Positions 1-4,775 of a stretch of DNA of 5,941 nt are shown here, piece after piece. A program made the translations under genes and the position numbers. Position 1 is the stretch's first letter; the number at the start of each line of letters is the position of its first letter. The notes beneath the pieces were generated by a model. The model saw only the letters and a program-made list of their open reading frames with translations. It was not told the origin of the DNA and searched no databases. Where the stretch lies: the NCBI GenBank assembly GCA_026706395.1, contig JAPOYU010000066.1:1-5941 (forward strand), given 5' to 3'. The stretch is from Chloroflexota bacterium (lineage in GTDB: Bacteria; Chloroflexota; Anaerolineae; Aggregatilineales; Phototrophicaceae).

Positions 1-249
1 GCGGCGCGTGCTTTCTAAGAGGTCCTCCGCATCAAGGAAGTCAGCGCGCCTTCCGCGCATGCCGCCATTATGCCAATACTGGCTGGAAGGCCCGCTGCCC
101 CCATGCTCGTGCAAACGCTCGGCATAGACCTGCGGAAGATACGGATAGAGATCAGACCAGCTTGCGAAACCGTGATGCACATCGGTATCAACGATGAACA
201 GCTTCTCCTGATCAAGCTTTCGCCCGGCGGGCGCTTTAGTTGCTTCCAT
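1..249 (-). CDS. Amidohydrolase-family (amidohydrolase 2 / TIM-barrel type) metal-dependent hydrolase, N-terminal part only
   Basis: The minus strand from the ATG at 249 is open to the left edge and gives 83 residues; the rest lies outside the window. Residues 17-28 read LFIVDTDVHHGF, the N-terminal beta strand plus Asp-x-His-type metal-site motif (D23, H25, H26) seen at the start of amidohydrolase-2 family enzymes, which hydrolyse or decarboxylate small substrates in the cytoplasm. The following WSDLYPYLPQVYAERLHEHG segment is also typical of proteins of that family. There is no signal peptide. The start is supported by GGAG (259-262) nine bases upstream and by its position just before the conserved strand. 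The substrate cannot be told from this fragment. An overlapping longer minus-strand frame (15-308) has no family features and was taken as a shadow. Family assignment is fairly sure; specific function is unknown. Confidence 0.72.
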   Translation of the reverse strand, partial: MEATKAPAGRKLDQEKLFIVDTDVHHGFASWSDLYPYLPQVYAERLHEHGGSGPSSQYWHNGGMRGRRADFLDAEDLLESTRR

Positions 250-307
250 CTTGATTTTCTCCAACTACCCAACCTTCCTGACCGGACTGAACACGAGGAA
301 GGACGCA

Positions 308-340
308 ATTATCAGTATAACAAATCCCCCTCTCCACCAA
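308..340 (-). promoter_or_regulatory. Possible promoter of the amidohydrolase gene
   Basis: On the minus strand an AT-rich stretch reads TTGTTATACTGATAATTG, holding two overlapping -10-like hexamers: TATACT (314-319) and GATAAT (308-313). A weak -35-like TTGGTG lies at 335-340, but the spacing is 15 or 21 bp, neither ideal. Transcription would begin about 50-60 bases before the ATG at 249. This is the only AT-rich patch upstream of that gene, which is the main reason to list it. Confidence 0.35.
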
Positions 341-452
341 TGACTGAGGAGCGGGCGCCTTTCAAAACTGTGCCCCGTAAGCGGGCTTTCAGTTCCAATC
401 GGGCGGGAAATCGCCAAATTTTGCTGCTGCAACTGCGCGGAATCCGCCGGGG

Positions 453-510
453 CAATCCCTGGCTCGCCCCTACAATTCTTTTCTCTGTGTCGCTGTGCCT
501 ATGTGGTGAA
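453..510 (+). repeat. Dispersed intergenic repeat, copy 1 (right arm plus diverged CTCTGTG tail)
   Basis: This is the most diverged of four copies of one intergenic repeat. It starts with CAATCC, followed by GGCTCGCCCCTAC (461-473), the reverse complement of the GTAGGGGCGAGCC arm seen in other copies, so only the right half of the palindrome is present. A tail with CTCTGTGTCGCTGTG and ending in GTGGTGAA (503-510) corresponds to the CTCTGTG...CTCGGTGGTTAA tail elsewhere. It ends 11 bases before the -35 hexamer of the M23 gene. Apart from this copy and the two promoters, I see nothing else in the 335-base gap 250-584. Confidence 0.6.
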
Positions 511-521
511 TCACCCGCTGC

Positions 522-550
522 TTGACCCGCCCCCCAAACTCCGCTAGGCT
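522..550 (+). promoter_or_regulatory. Probable housekeeping-sigma promoter of the LysM/M23 peptidase gene
   Basis: TTGACC (522-527) and TAGGCT (545-550) are separated by exactly 17 bases, matching the -35/-10 layout of vegetative sigma factors; the -10 is of the G/C-rich kind common in high-G+C bacteria. Transcription would start near 556-558, about 28 bases before the ATG at 585. The TTG at 522 opens the reading frame in phase with the peptidase, but here it reads better as the -35 element than as a start codon. Confidence 0.6.
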
Positions 551-584
551 TGGGATGAAACCCGCTCCATCTCGCCGAGAACCC

Positions 585-1790
585 ATGAGCCGATTCCCCG
601 ACTACCACCGCAGCCAACCCACCCGCCTGTCGCCCTACCCCGCTCCCTTGCCGAAATGGCGCCGGTTCATGTCCTGGCTCTGCCTGCTCGCTGCCCTGTG
701 CCTGTCATTCGCCGCCGTGATTTTAGTGATCACAGCCCCGCCAATAACGCAGGCCAGCGAGGTCGCCGCGACCCCGGCCCGCGCCACCGCCACCGCGCCC
801 CGCCTCCCCGTCACCCAAATCGCCGAAGCGCCGGAGACTGCGGCCGATTCCGCCAGCCTGCCGACCCTCAGCCCCGCGCAAATCCAGACCCTGCTCGCTG
901 CGCCGCCACCGCCCCTGGACGATGCCGAACTCGAGACGGCCCGCCTGAACTACAACCCCTTCACCATCATCCCCAACCGCGCCCGCGCGAAGATGACCAC
1001 CTACGTCGCCAAACGCGGCGATACCATAAGCGGCATCTCCAACCGCTACGGCTTAAAGCGCGAGTCCATCGCCTGGTGCAATTCCCATGAACTGGCCCAG
1101 ATCGTCCGGCCCGGCGATGTCGTTACCATCCCGCCCGAAGACGGCGCCTGCCACACCGTCCTCCGCGCCCAGGGCAAAGACATCCGCGATATCGCCGAAC
1201 AGTACGGCGTCGACGACCCCTACATCATCATCGACGCCCCGGCCAATAACCTGCCCGGCGTCACGCCGGAGACACTCCTGCCCAGCAATACCTTCCTCTT
1301 CATACCCGGCGGCGAAGGCGGCTTCATCACCTGGAACGCCCCCGTGCAGCAGGACGCCTTCGGCAATGTCATCGCCTTCGATACCGGCAGCCGCTTCAGT
1401 TGCGGCGCGCGCAGCGGCGGCGGCGCCTGGTGGACCAACCCCCTGCCCAACGGCACCTGGGTCCGCGGCTTCTACGCCGGCCACAGCGGCATCGATATCG
1501 CCGCCCCCCTGGGCACGCCAATCTACGCCGCCAACGCCGGCCCCATACTCTATTCAGGCTGGAACAACTGGGGCTACGGCAACACCGTCGTCATCGCCCA
1601 TGGCCCCTTCTCCACGCTCTACGGCCACATGAGCAGCATCGCCGTCCGCTGCGGACAATCCGTCGACGCCGGCCAGGTCATCGGCTACGTCGGCAGCACC
1701 GGCAATTCCTCCGGCCCCCATCTGCACTTCGAAATCCGCTACCTCAATCAACCCCGCAATCCATCAGCCACCGCCGGCATCGGCTGGTAA
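585..1790 (+). CDS. Membrane-anchored LysM-domain M23 (LytM/NlpD-type) zinc metallopeptidase
   Basis: This 401-residue envelope protein is a probable peptidoglycan endopeptidase. Residues 1-27 are a short, proline- and arginine-containing cytoplasmic tail. Residues 30-50 form one membrane segment, and residues 52-135 a proline/alanine-rich linker, so the enzyme is probably tethered outside the membrane. A LysM domain (about 138-183, with GDTISGISNRYGL) and a second, more diverged one (about 188-240, with IRDIAEQYGV and NTFLFIPG) should bind glycan. The C-terminal M23 domain (about 285-395) keeps every expected active-site residue: H300 and D304 in GHSGID, H348 in LYGHMS, and H379 and H381 in GPHLHFEIR. 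By family precedent H300, D304 and H381 bind zinc, and H348 and H379 act in catalysis. I chose ATG 585 because an upstream promoter makes TTG 522 an unlikely start; ATG 555 is only four bases past the -10. The Shine-Dalgarno sequence is weak (GAGAA). The gene converges on coaE. Confidence 0.9.
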   Translation: MSRFPDYHRSQPTRLSPYPAPLPKWRRFMSWLCLLAALCLSFAAVILVITAPPITQASEVAATPARATATAPRLPVTQIAEAPETAADSASLPTLSPAQIQTLLAAPPPPLDDAELETARLNYNPFTIIPNRARAKMTTYVAKRGDTISGISNRYGLKRESIAWCNSHELAQIVRPGDVVTIPPEDGACHTVLRAQGKDIRDIAEQYGVDDPYIIIDAPANNLPGVTPETLLPSNTFLFIPGGEGGFITWNAPVQQDAFGNVIAFDTGSRFSCGARSGGGAWWTNPLPNGTWVRGFYAGHSGIDIAAPLGTPIYAANAGPILYSGWNNWGYGNTVVIAHGPFSTLYGHMSSIAVRCGQSVDAGQVIGYVGSTGNSSGPHLHFEIRYLNQPRNPSATAGIGW

Positions 1791-1791
1791 T

Positions 1792-1803
1792 CCCCCCCCC
1801 CCC
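1792..1803 (+). repeat. Homopolymer run of 12 cytosines after the peptidase stop
   Basis: One base after the TAA stop of the M23 gene comes an uninterrupted run of 12 C. It lies in the convergent gap and changes no protein. Such a run is prone to slippage and to sequencing or assembly error, so its exact length is uncertain. Confidence 0.85.
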
Positions 1804-1806
1804 GCC

Positions 1807-1874
1807 CAAAACGCAATCCATAGGGGCGAGCCGGTGGGGCGCCCACCCTAATCCTCTGTGCCCTCGGTGGTAAA
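1807..1874 (+). repeat. Dispersed intergenic repeat, copy 2 (short-tail form), overlapping the 3' end of coaE
   Basis: Bases 1807-1832 match 2541-2566 of copy 3 at 25 of 26 positions (CAAAACGCAATCC, one differing base, TAGGGGCGAGCC). The middle holds an inverted repeat, GGTGGG (1833-1838) and CCCACC (1842-1847) around a 3-base loop. TAGGG (1821-1825) and CCCTA (1846-1850) could pair as an alternative outer stem. The tail (1853-1874) is CCTCTGTGCCCTC followed by GGTGGTAAA. Compared with copies 3 and 4 it lacks 18 bases, exactly as if lost between two CCTC or CTC direct repeats. The coaE stop codon lies in the hairpin, and the tail encodes the coaE C-terminus. Confidence 0.8.
1821..1850. terminator. 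Possible transcript-end hairpin between convergent genes
   Basis: The inverted repeats inside repeat copy 2 lie between the 3' ends of the plus-strand peptidase gene and the minus-strand coaE. A GC-rich stem here could stop or stabilise transcripts from either side. No T-run follows directly; on the minus strand a TTTT occurs about 12 bases beyond. It is therefore not a classical intrinsic terminator, and the role is inferred from position. Confidence 0.3.
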
Positions 1875-2468
1875 TCTATCCCATTCCTGCGCCACCTGCG
1901 CCCGCAGCGCCTCGATGTCCCCCTCGTTCTCGATCACCACATCCGCCCGCCGGACCTTCTCCGCCTGGCTGTTCTGCAGCGCGATCCGCCGCGCCGCCTC
2001 CGCCCGACTCATCCCCCGCGCCTCCATCAAACGCTCCAACCGCCGCGCCTCGCTCGCATTCACCACCCAGACCGCATCCACCTGCTCTTTCAACTCGCCC
2101 TCCAGCAGCTTGATCGCCTCGATCACAACCACATCGGCCTCGGCTTCCATTACCATCCGCCGGATCTCCCGCCGAACCGCCGGATGACTGATCGCCTCCA
2201 GCCGCCGCAGCGCAGCCTCATCAGCGAAGACGATCGCCCCCAGCGCCGACCGCTCGATCTCGCCATCCGCGCCCAGAATGCCCGACCCAAATGCCTCGAC
2301 CACAGGCGCATAAGCCGCCCCGCCCTTGCGCAATACCTGATGCGCCACCGCGTCCGCATCGATCGTCGCCGCCCCCAGCTCGGCCAGCATCGCCAGCGCC
2401 AAGCTCTTGCCCACCGCGATATTGCCCGTCAAACCGATGACCCTCTTGACCCTGTCAGACCCGCCCAA
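1848..2468 (-). CDS. coaE: Dephospho-CoA kinase
   Basis: This cytoplasmic enzyme phosphorylates the 3'-hydroxyl of dephospho-CoA with ATP, the last step of coenzyme A synthesis. The product has 206 residues, the usual family length. Residues 11-22 (IGLTGNIAVGKS) contain the Walker A loop, with K21 and S22. DADAVAHQVL (38-47) is the conserved acidic motif after the second strand, HPAVRREI (95-102) is typical, and R161-Q165 with K171 and ADVVIENEG (175-183) form the adenine/lid end of the fold. EAIKLLEG (117-124) stands where many species have a PLLFE-type sequence. The start is TTG at 2468: GGAGG lies seven bases upstream, an in-frame TGA lies eight codons upstream, and no ATG or GTG occurs before the P-loop. 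The last eight residues (FTTEGTED) and the stop come from an intergenic repeat. It lies downstream of gatA across a 181-base gap and converges on the M23 gene. Confidence 0.95.
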   Translation of the reverse strand: MGGSDRVKRVIGLTGNIAVGKSLALAMLAELGAATIDADAVAHQVLRKGGAAYAPVVEAFGSGILGADGEIERSALGAIVFADEAALRRLEAISHPAVRREIRRMVMEAEADVVVIEAIKLLEGELKEQVDAVWVVNASEARRLERLMEARGMSRAEAARRIALQNSQAEKVRRADVVIENEGDIEALRAQVAQEWDRFTTEGTED

Positions 2469-2475
2469 GCTGGCC

Positions 2476-2480
2476 CCTCC
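2476..2480 (-). promoter_or_regulatory. Strong ribosome-binding site fixing the TTG start of coaE
   Basis: On the minus strand GGAGG, within GGAGGGG, sits seven bases before the TTG at 2468. It is the best Shine-Dalgarno match in the window and supports the rare start codon. Confidence 0.75.
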
Positions 2481-2500
2481 GTCTTTTCAATCTCCCGCAA

Positions 2501-2506
2501 ATCATA
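2501..2506 (-). promoter_or_regulatory. Possible -10 element of a coaE promoter
   Basis: TATGAT on the minus strand matches the TATAAT consensus at five of six bases and would place the transcription start about 25 bases before the coaE start codon. No good -35 hexamer is found at 16-18 bp; the nearest TTG-containing hexamer (TTGGGC) is about 21 bp away. If real, coaE need not depend on read-through from gatA. Confidence 0.3.
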
Positions 2507-2540
2507 GCGCCCCAATACACGTATTCCGCCCAACCCCACT

Positions 2541-2626
2541 CAAAACGCAATCCCTAGGGGCGAGCCCGTTTCACTCAATAGACTTGCCTCTGTGCCCTCA
2601 ATAAACTCGGTGTGCTCGGTGGTAAA
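2541..2626 (+). repeat. Dispersed intergenic repeat, copy 3 (long tail, right palindrome arm degraded)
   Basis: This copy begins with CAAAACGCAATCC and CTAGGGGCGAGCC, nearly identical to copy 2. The second arm of the palindrome is broken: after GTTTCACTC the expected GCCCCTAC is absent. The tail (2587-2626) is the long form, CCTCTGTGCCCTCAATAAA then CTCGGTGTGCTCGGTGG and TAAA. It ends 23 bases beyond the gatA stop on the transcript and fills most of the 181-base gap between gatA and coaE. Confidence 0.78.
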
Positions 2627-2649
2627 AGAAAAATCCTCAGCGGCGAAAA

Positions 2650-4110
2650 TCAAGCCAAACCCGGCCCCCGCAAATGCCAATCCGTCGCCCGCTGATACGC
2701 CGCCCCCAAACGCAAAACCCGCTCCTCCGTGAAGGGCGCGCCCAAAATCTGCATCCCGATCGGCAAGCCCGCCCCATCAAAACCACAAGGCAGGCTCAAG
2801 CCGCATATCCCGGCCAGATTCGCCGATATCGTCAGCACATCCGCCAATATCATCCGCAGCGGATCATCCATAACCTCGCCGAACCTGAAGGCCGTCGTCG
2901 GCGCGACCGGCGCCAACAGCGCGTCCACCTCCTCAAACAGCGCGTCAAACTCCCGCCGGATCAGCGTCCGCACCGCCTGCGCCTTGCCATAATAAGCATC
3001 GTAATAACCGGCCGAAAGCGTATACGTGCCCAGCATGATGCGCCGCTTCACCTCCGCGCCGAAGCCCGCGCCCCGCGTCTTCTTGTAACTGTCGATCAAA
3101 TCCCCGCCCTCGACCCGCGCCCCGAAGCGCAGCCCGTCATAACGCGCCAGGTTGGCGCTGGCCTCCGCCATCGCGATGATGTAATAGGCCGGCAGGCAAT
3201 ACTCGGCATGTCCCAGGCTCACCTCGCGCGCCTCCGCGCCCAGCGCCTCAAACTGCGCCGCCGCCGCCCGAACCGCCGCCTCGACCTCCGGCTGCAATCC
3301 CTCGGCGAAATATTCTCGCGGGATGCCGATCTTCAAGCCCCGTATCTCACCTTCCAGCCCCGCCAGATAATCCGGCACAGCCGCCGGCATGCTGGTCGAA
3401 TCCAGCCGGTCATGCCCGGCGATGACGCCCAGTACCCGCGCCACATCTTGGACATCCCGCGCAAAAGGCCCCGTCTGGTCGAAGGACGAGCCGTAAGCGA
3501 TCAAACCATAACGCGACACCCGCCCGTAACTCGGCTTGATCGCGCTCAAGCCACAAAAGGACGCCGGCTGCCGAATGCTGCCCCCCGTGTCGCTGCCCAG
3601 GCTCGCGGGCGCCATATTCGCCGCCACCGCCGCCGCGCTGCCCCCGCTGCTGCCCCCGGGCACGCGCTCCAGATTCCAGGGATTCCGCGTCAACTGGTAG
3701 CCGCTGTTCTCGGTGGACGAGCCCATGGCGAACTCGTCCATGTTCAGCTTGCCCAGCAGCACCGCCCCCGCCTCATACAAGCGCGCTGCGGCCGTCGCGT
3801 CAAACAGCGGCTTGTAGCCCTTCAGTATCTTCGAGCCGCATGTCGTCTCGATGCCCTTGGTCGAAAGCACATCCTTCAGCGCAATCGGGATCCCCAGCAG
3901 CGGCTTCTCCTCGCCCGCCGCCCAAGCCTCGTCAGCCGCCCGCGCACCCTCCCGCGCCGCATCCGCCGTCACGGTCAGATACGCGCCGATGTCCCCGTCC
4001 AGCGCCTCGATCCGCGCCAGATGCGCCTCGGTCAATTCCAGCGCGCTGATCTCGCCCGCCCGCATCAACTCCAGCGCCCGGCTGATGGTCAGGCTCGTGA
4101 GTTCGGTCAT
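2650..4110 (-). CDS. gatA: Glutamyl-tRNA(Gln)/aspartyl-tRNA(Asn) amidotransferase subunit A
   Basis: GatA is the glutaminase of the GatCAB complex. It releases ammonia from glutamine, and GatB uses it to convert Glu-tRNA(Gln) to Gln-tRNA(Gln) or Asp-tRNA(Asn) to Asn-tRNA(Asn). The product has 486 residues, full length for the family. The amidase-signature catalytic triad is intact and falls at the same numbering I recall for the Staphylococcus aureus enzyme: K79 (GIPIALKD), cis-S154 (PGGSSGGSAAAVAA) and nucleophile S178 (GSDTGGSIRQPA). KPSYGRVSRYGL and SFDQTGPFARDV are characteristic GatA rather than generic amidase stretches. The ATG at 4110 is preceded by AGGTGG (4116-4121) at five bases. 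No gatB or gatC is visible nearby; these genes are often unlinked. Its ribosome-binding site and first 20 codons recur in degenerate form 485 bases upstream. Confidence 0.97.
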   Translation of the reverse strand: MTELTSLTISRALELMRAGEISALELTEAHLARIEALDGDIGAYLTVTADAAREGARAADEAWAAGEEKPLLGIPIALKDVLSTKGIETTCGSKILKGYKPLFDATAAARLYEAGAVLLGKLNMDEFAMGSSTENSGYQLTRNPWNLERVPGGSSGGSAAAVAANMAPASLGSDTGGSIRQPASFCGLSAIKPSYGRVSRYGLIAYGSSFDQTGPFARDVQDVARVLGVIAGHDRLDSTSMPAAVPDYLAGLEGEIRGLKIGIPREYFAEGLQPEVEAAVRAAAAQFEALGAEAREVSLGHAEYCLPAYYIIAMAEASANLARYDGLRFGARVEGGDLIDSYKKTRGAGFGAEVKRRIMLGTYTLSAGYYDAYYGKAQAVRTLIRREFDALFEEVDALLAPVAPTTAFRFGEVMDDPLRMILADVLTISANLAGICGLSLPCGFDGAGLPIGMQILGAPFTEERVLRLGAAYQRATDWHLRGPGLA

Positions 4111-4121
4111 TCATGCCACCT
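4051..4121 (-). repeat. Direct repeat unit A: gatA ribosome-binding site and codons 1-20
   Basis: This 71-base segment, the functional start of gatA, aligns without gaps to 4536-4606, a constant offset of 485. By hand count 48 of 60 coding bases and 8 of 11 upstream bases match. Unit B is described as a gene fragment below. Confidence 0.85.
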
Positions 4122-4325
4122 AAACTTGTCCGTTGGTTCTGTCGTAATCTGTAGGGCTAGTCCCCTAGTCGCTGGCTCGCGTTCGCCATTGGTCTGCGCC
4201 CTCAACCCCTCCGATGGGCATTAAAACCGAATAGCGCAGCGTCAGGCGATCGGCGCGCCCGTAAGTTGATAAATTTGTGTTACCATATTCTTGCCTGTAT
4301 CCATAAATCCTCAAGGGAAATACCA
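4122..4325. other. Intergenic region between gatA start and the small plus-strand gene
   Basis: About 200 bases with no credible gene. The segment at 4143-4156 (CGTAATCTGTAGGG) resembles the entry into repeat copy 4 (CGAAATCTGTGTGGG) and is followed by CTAGTCCCCTAG, possibly a decayed palindrome. I see no clear gatA promoter. Bases 4263-4320 are strikingly AT-rich, about one third G+C by hand count in a setting well above 60%, and probably carry the promoter of the small gene. Candidate hexamers TTGTGT (4275-4280) and TATCCA (4298-4303) at 17-bp spacing are weak. Confidence 0.4.
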
Positions 4326-4529
4326 GTGGCCAATGATAAGCCGCAGAATGATAACAACCGACAAGTTGAATGGGTAGAATCGATACCCTTGGCGCCTCTG
4401 CTCGAAAACCCTGATCCGGACTTTGACGTGGTAGTAGAACGGCGCAGCAGAGTCATACCCGGTCGGATAGAACTAGCTACAGACGAAAACCGCCCGGCGT
4501 CCCCCAAACCCGAAAGCAAGCAGGCCTAG
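4326..4529 (+). CDS. Small hypothetical protein, charged and proline-rich (67 residues)
   Basis: I do not recognise this protein. A GTG start at 4326 has AAGGGAAA (4313-4320) in good position, with seven bases between AGGGA and the start; the frame is also open back to a TTG at 4266, but that lacks a ribosome-binding site. The product begins (M)ANDKPQNDNNRQVEWVES, continues through a more ordered-looking middle (PLAPLLENPDPDFDVVVERR, then SRVIPGRIEL), and ends in a polar ENRPASPKPESKQA tail. It has no membrane segment, signal peptide, cysteine or metal motif, and its ends look disordered. Its codon use is less G+C-biased than that of gatA or coaE, and an AT-rich leader precedes it, suggesting separate origin. 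It lies between the two halves of the gatA 5' duplication and is the only plus-strand candidate right of 1790. An antisense frame (4280-4519) looks like a shadow. Confidence 0.5.
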   Translation: MANDKPQNDNNRQVEWVESIPLAPLLENPDPDFDVVVERRSRVIPGRIELATDENRPASPKPESKQA

Positions 4530-4535
4530 CGGGAA

Positions 4536-4606
4536 CTCGCCCGCCCGCATCAACTCTAGCGCCCGCCCAATCGTCAGCCCAGTCAATTCCGCCATTTAAC
4601 CCACCT
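4536..4606 (-). pseudogene. Duplicated gatA 5' end (ribosome-binding site plus 20 codons), truncated
   Basis: On the minus strand GAGGTGG, five bases, and an ATG at 4595 begin MAELTGLTIGRALELMRAGE, which matches GatA residues 1-20 except for T2A, S6G and S10G. Homology stops at codon 20 (4536). The frame runs on through unrelated sequence (FPLGLLAFGFGGRRAVFVCS) to a TAG at 4473-4475, giving a 40-residue ORF that overlaps the small plus-strand gene in antisense. No catalytic part of GatA remains. Of eight differing codons five are synonymous, so this piece probably diverged as part of a working gatA homologue before truncation. The start signals look intact, so a short peptide could still be made. 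Confidence 0.85.
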
Positions 4607-4620
4607 CAAAAAGAGTTCCT

Positions 4621-4643
4621 ACGGGCGTCTTTGCCTCGCCCGT
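4621..4643. repeat. Perfect 7-bp inverted repeat (hairpin)
   Basis: ACGGGCG (4621-4627) and CGCCCGT (4637-4643) are exact reverse complements around a 9-base loop. It lies just upstream of the gatA-start duplicate and 33 bases from the palindrome of repeat copy 4. It may be a variant of the same palindrome family or a transcript-end hairpin for the substrate-binding protein gene. No T-run follows it directly. Confidence 0.6.
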
Positions 4644-4664
4644 CCCTCACAACCCCGCCTAACA

Positions 4665-4751
4665 CGAAATCTGTGTGGGCGAGCCGGTGACTCGCCCCCT
4701 ACATTTCATTCCTCTGTGCCCTCAATCAACTCGGTGTCCTCGGTGGTTAAA
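4665..4751 (+). repeat. Dispersed intergenic repeat, copy 4 (palindrome with both arms, long tail)
   Basis: GGGCGAG (4677-4683) and CTCGCCC (4691-4697) form a perfect 7-bp stem around CCGGTGA, the most complete palindrome of the four copies. The tail (4711-4751) is CCTCTGTGCCCTCAATCAA, then CTCGGTGTCCTCGGTGG and TTAAA, with internal CTCGGTG units. It lies 24 bases past the stop of the substrate-binding protein gene on its transcript, where the hairpin could mark the mRNA 3' end. Confidence 0.8.
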
Positions 4752-4775
4752 GGGAAACCCCCCATGCCTCGCCCG

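Noticed and set aside
70..525. Plus-strand 151-residue frame across the left end
   Set aside because: Its first 180 bases are antisense to the amidohydrolase N-terminus, which has a ribosome-binding site and family motifs. The rest covers repeat copy 1, and the protein has low-complexity, shadow-like composition.
1792..1803. Poly-C run as a phase-variation switch for the peptidase
   Set aside because: The tract lies after the stop codon and outside any promoter spacing I can identify, so length changes would not alter the protein or its start of transcription.
4143..4180. Possible fifth, decayed copy of the intergenic repeat near the gatA start
   Set aside because: CGTAATCTGTAGGG and a CTAGTCCCCTAG palindrome resemble part of copy 4, but no CTCTGTG/CTCGGTG tail is present, so the match is too short to claim.
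2674..4224. Plus-strand 516-residue frame opposite gatA
   Set aside because: It is the antisense of a complete GatA with an intact catalytic triad; the Arg/Gln-rich composition is a codon-bias artefact.
4280..4519. Minus-strand 79-residue frame opposite the small gene
   Set aside because: It has no evident ribosome-binding site and a serine/arginine-rich shadow-like composition, and the plus frame has better start signals. It remains the main competitor if the small gene proves false.
453..4751. CRISPR array or phage attachment repeats
   Set aside because: The repeat copies are irregular in length, about 0.7 to 2.1 kb apart and lie in separate gene gaps, with no regular spacers, cas genes, integrase or tRNA.
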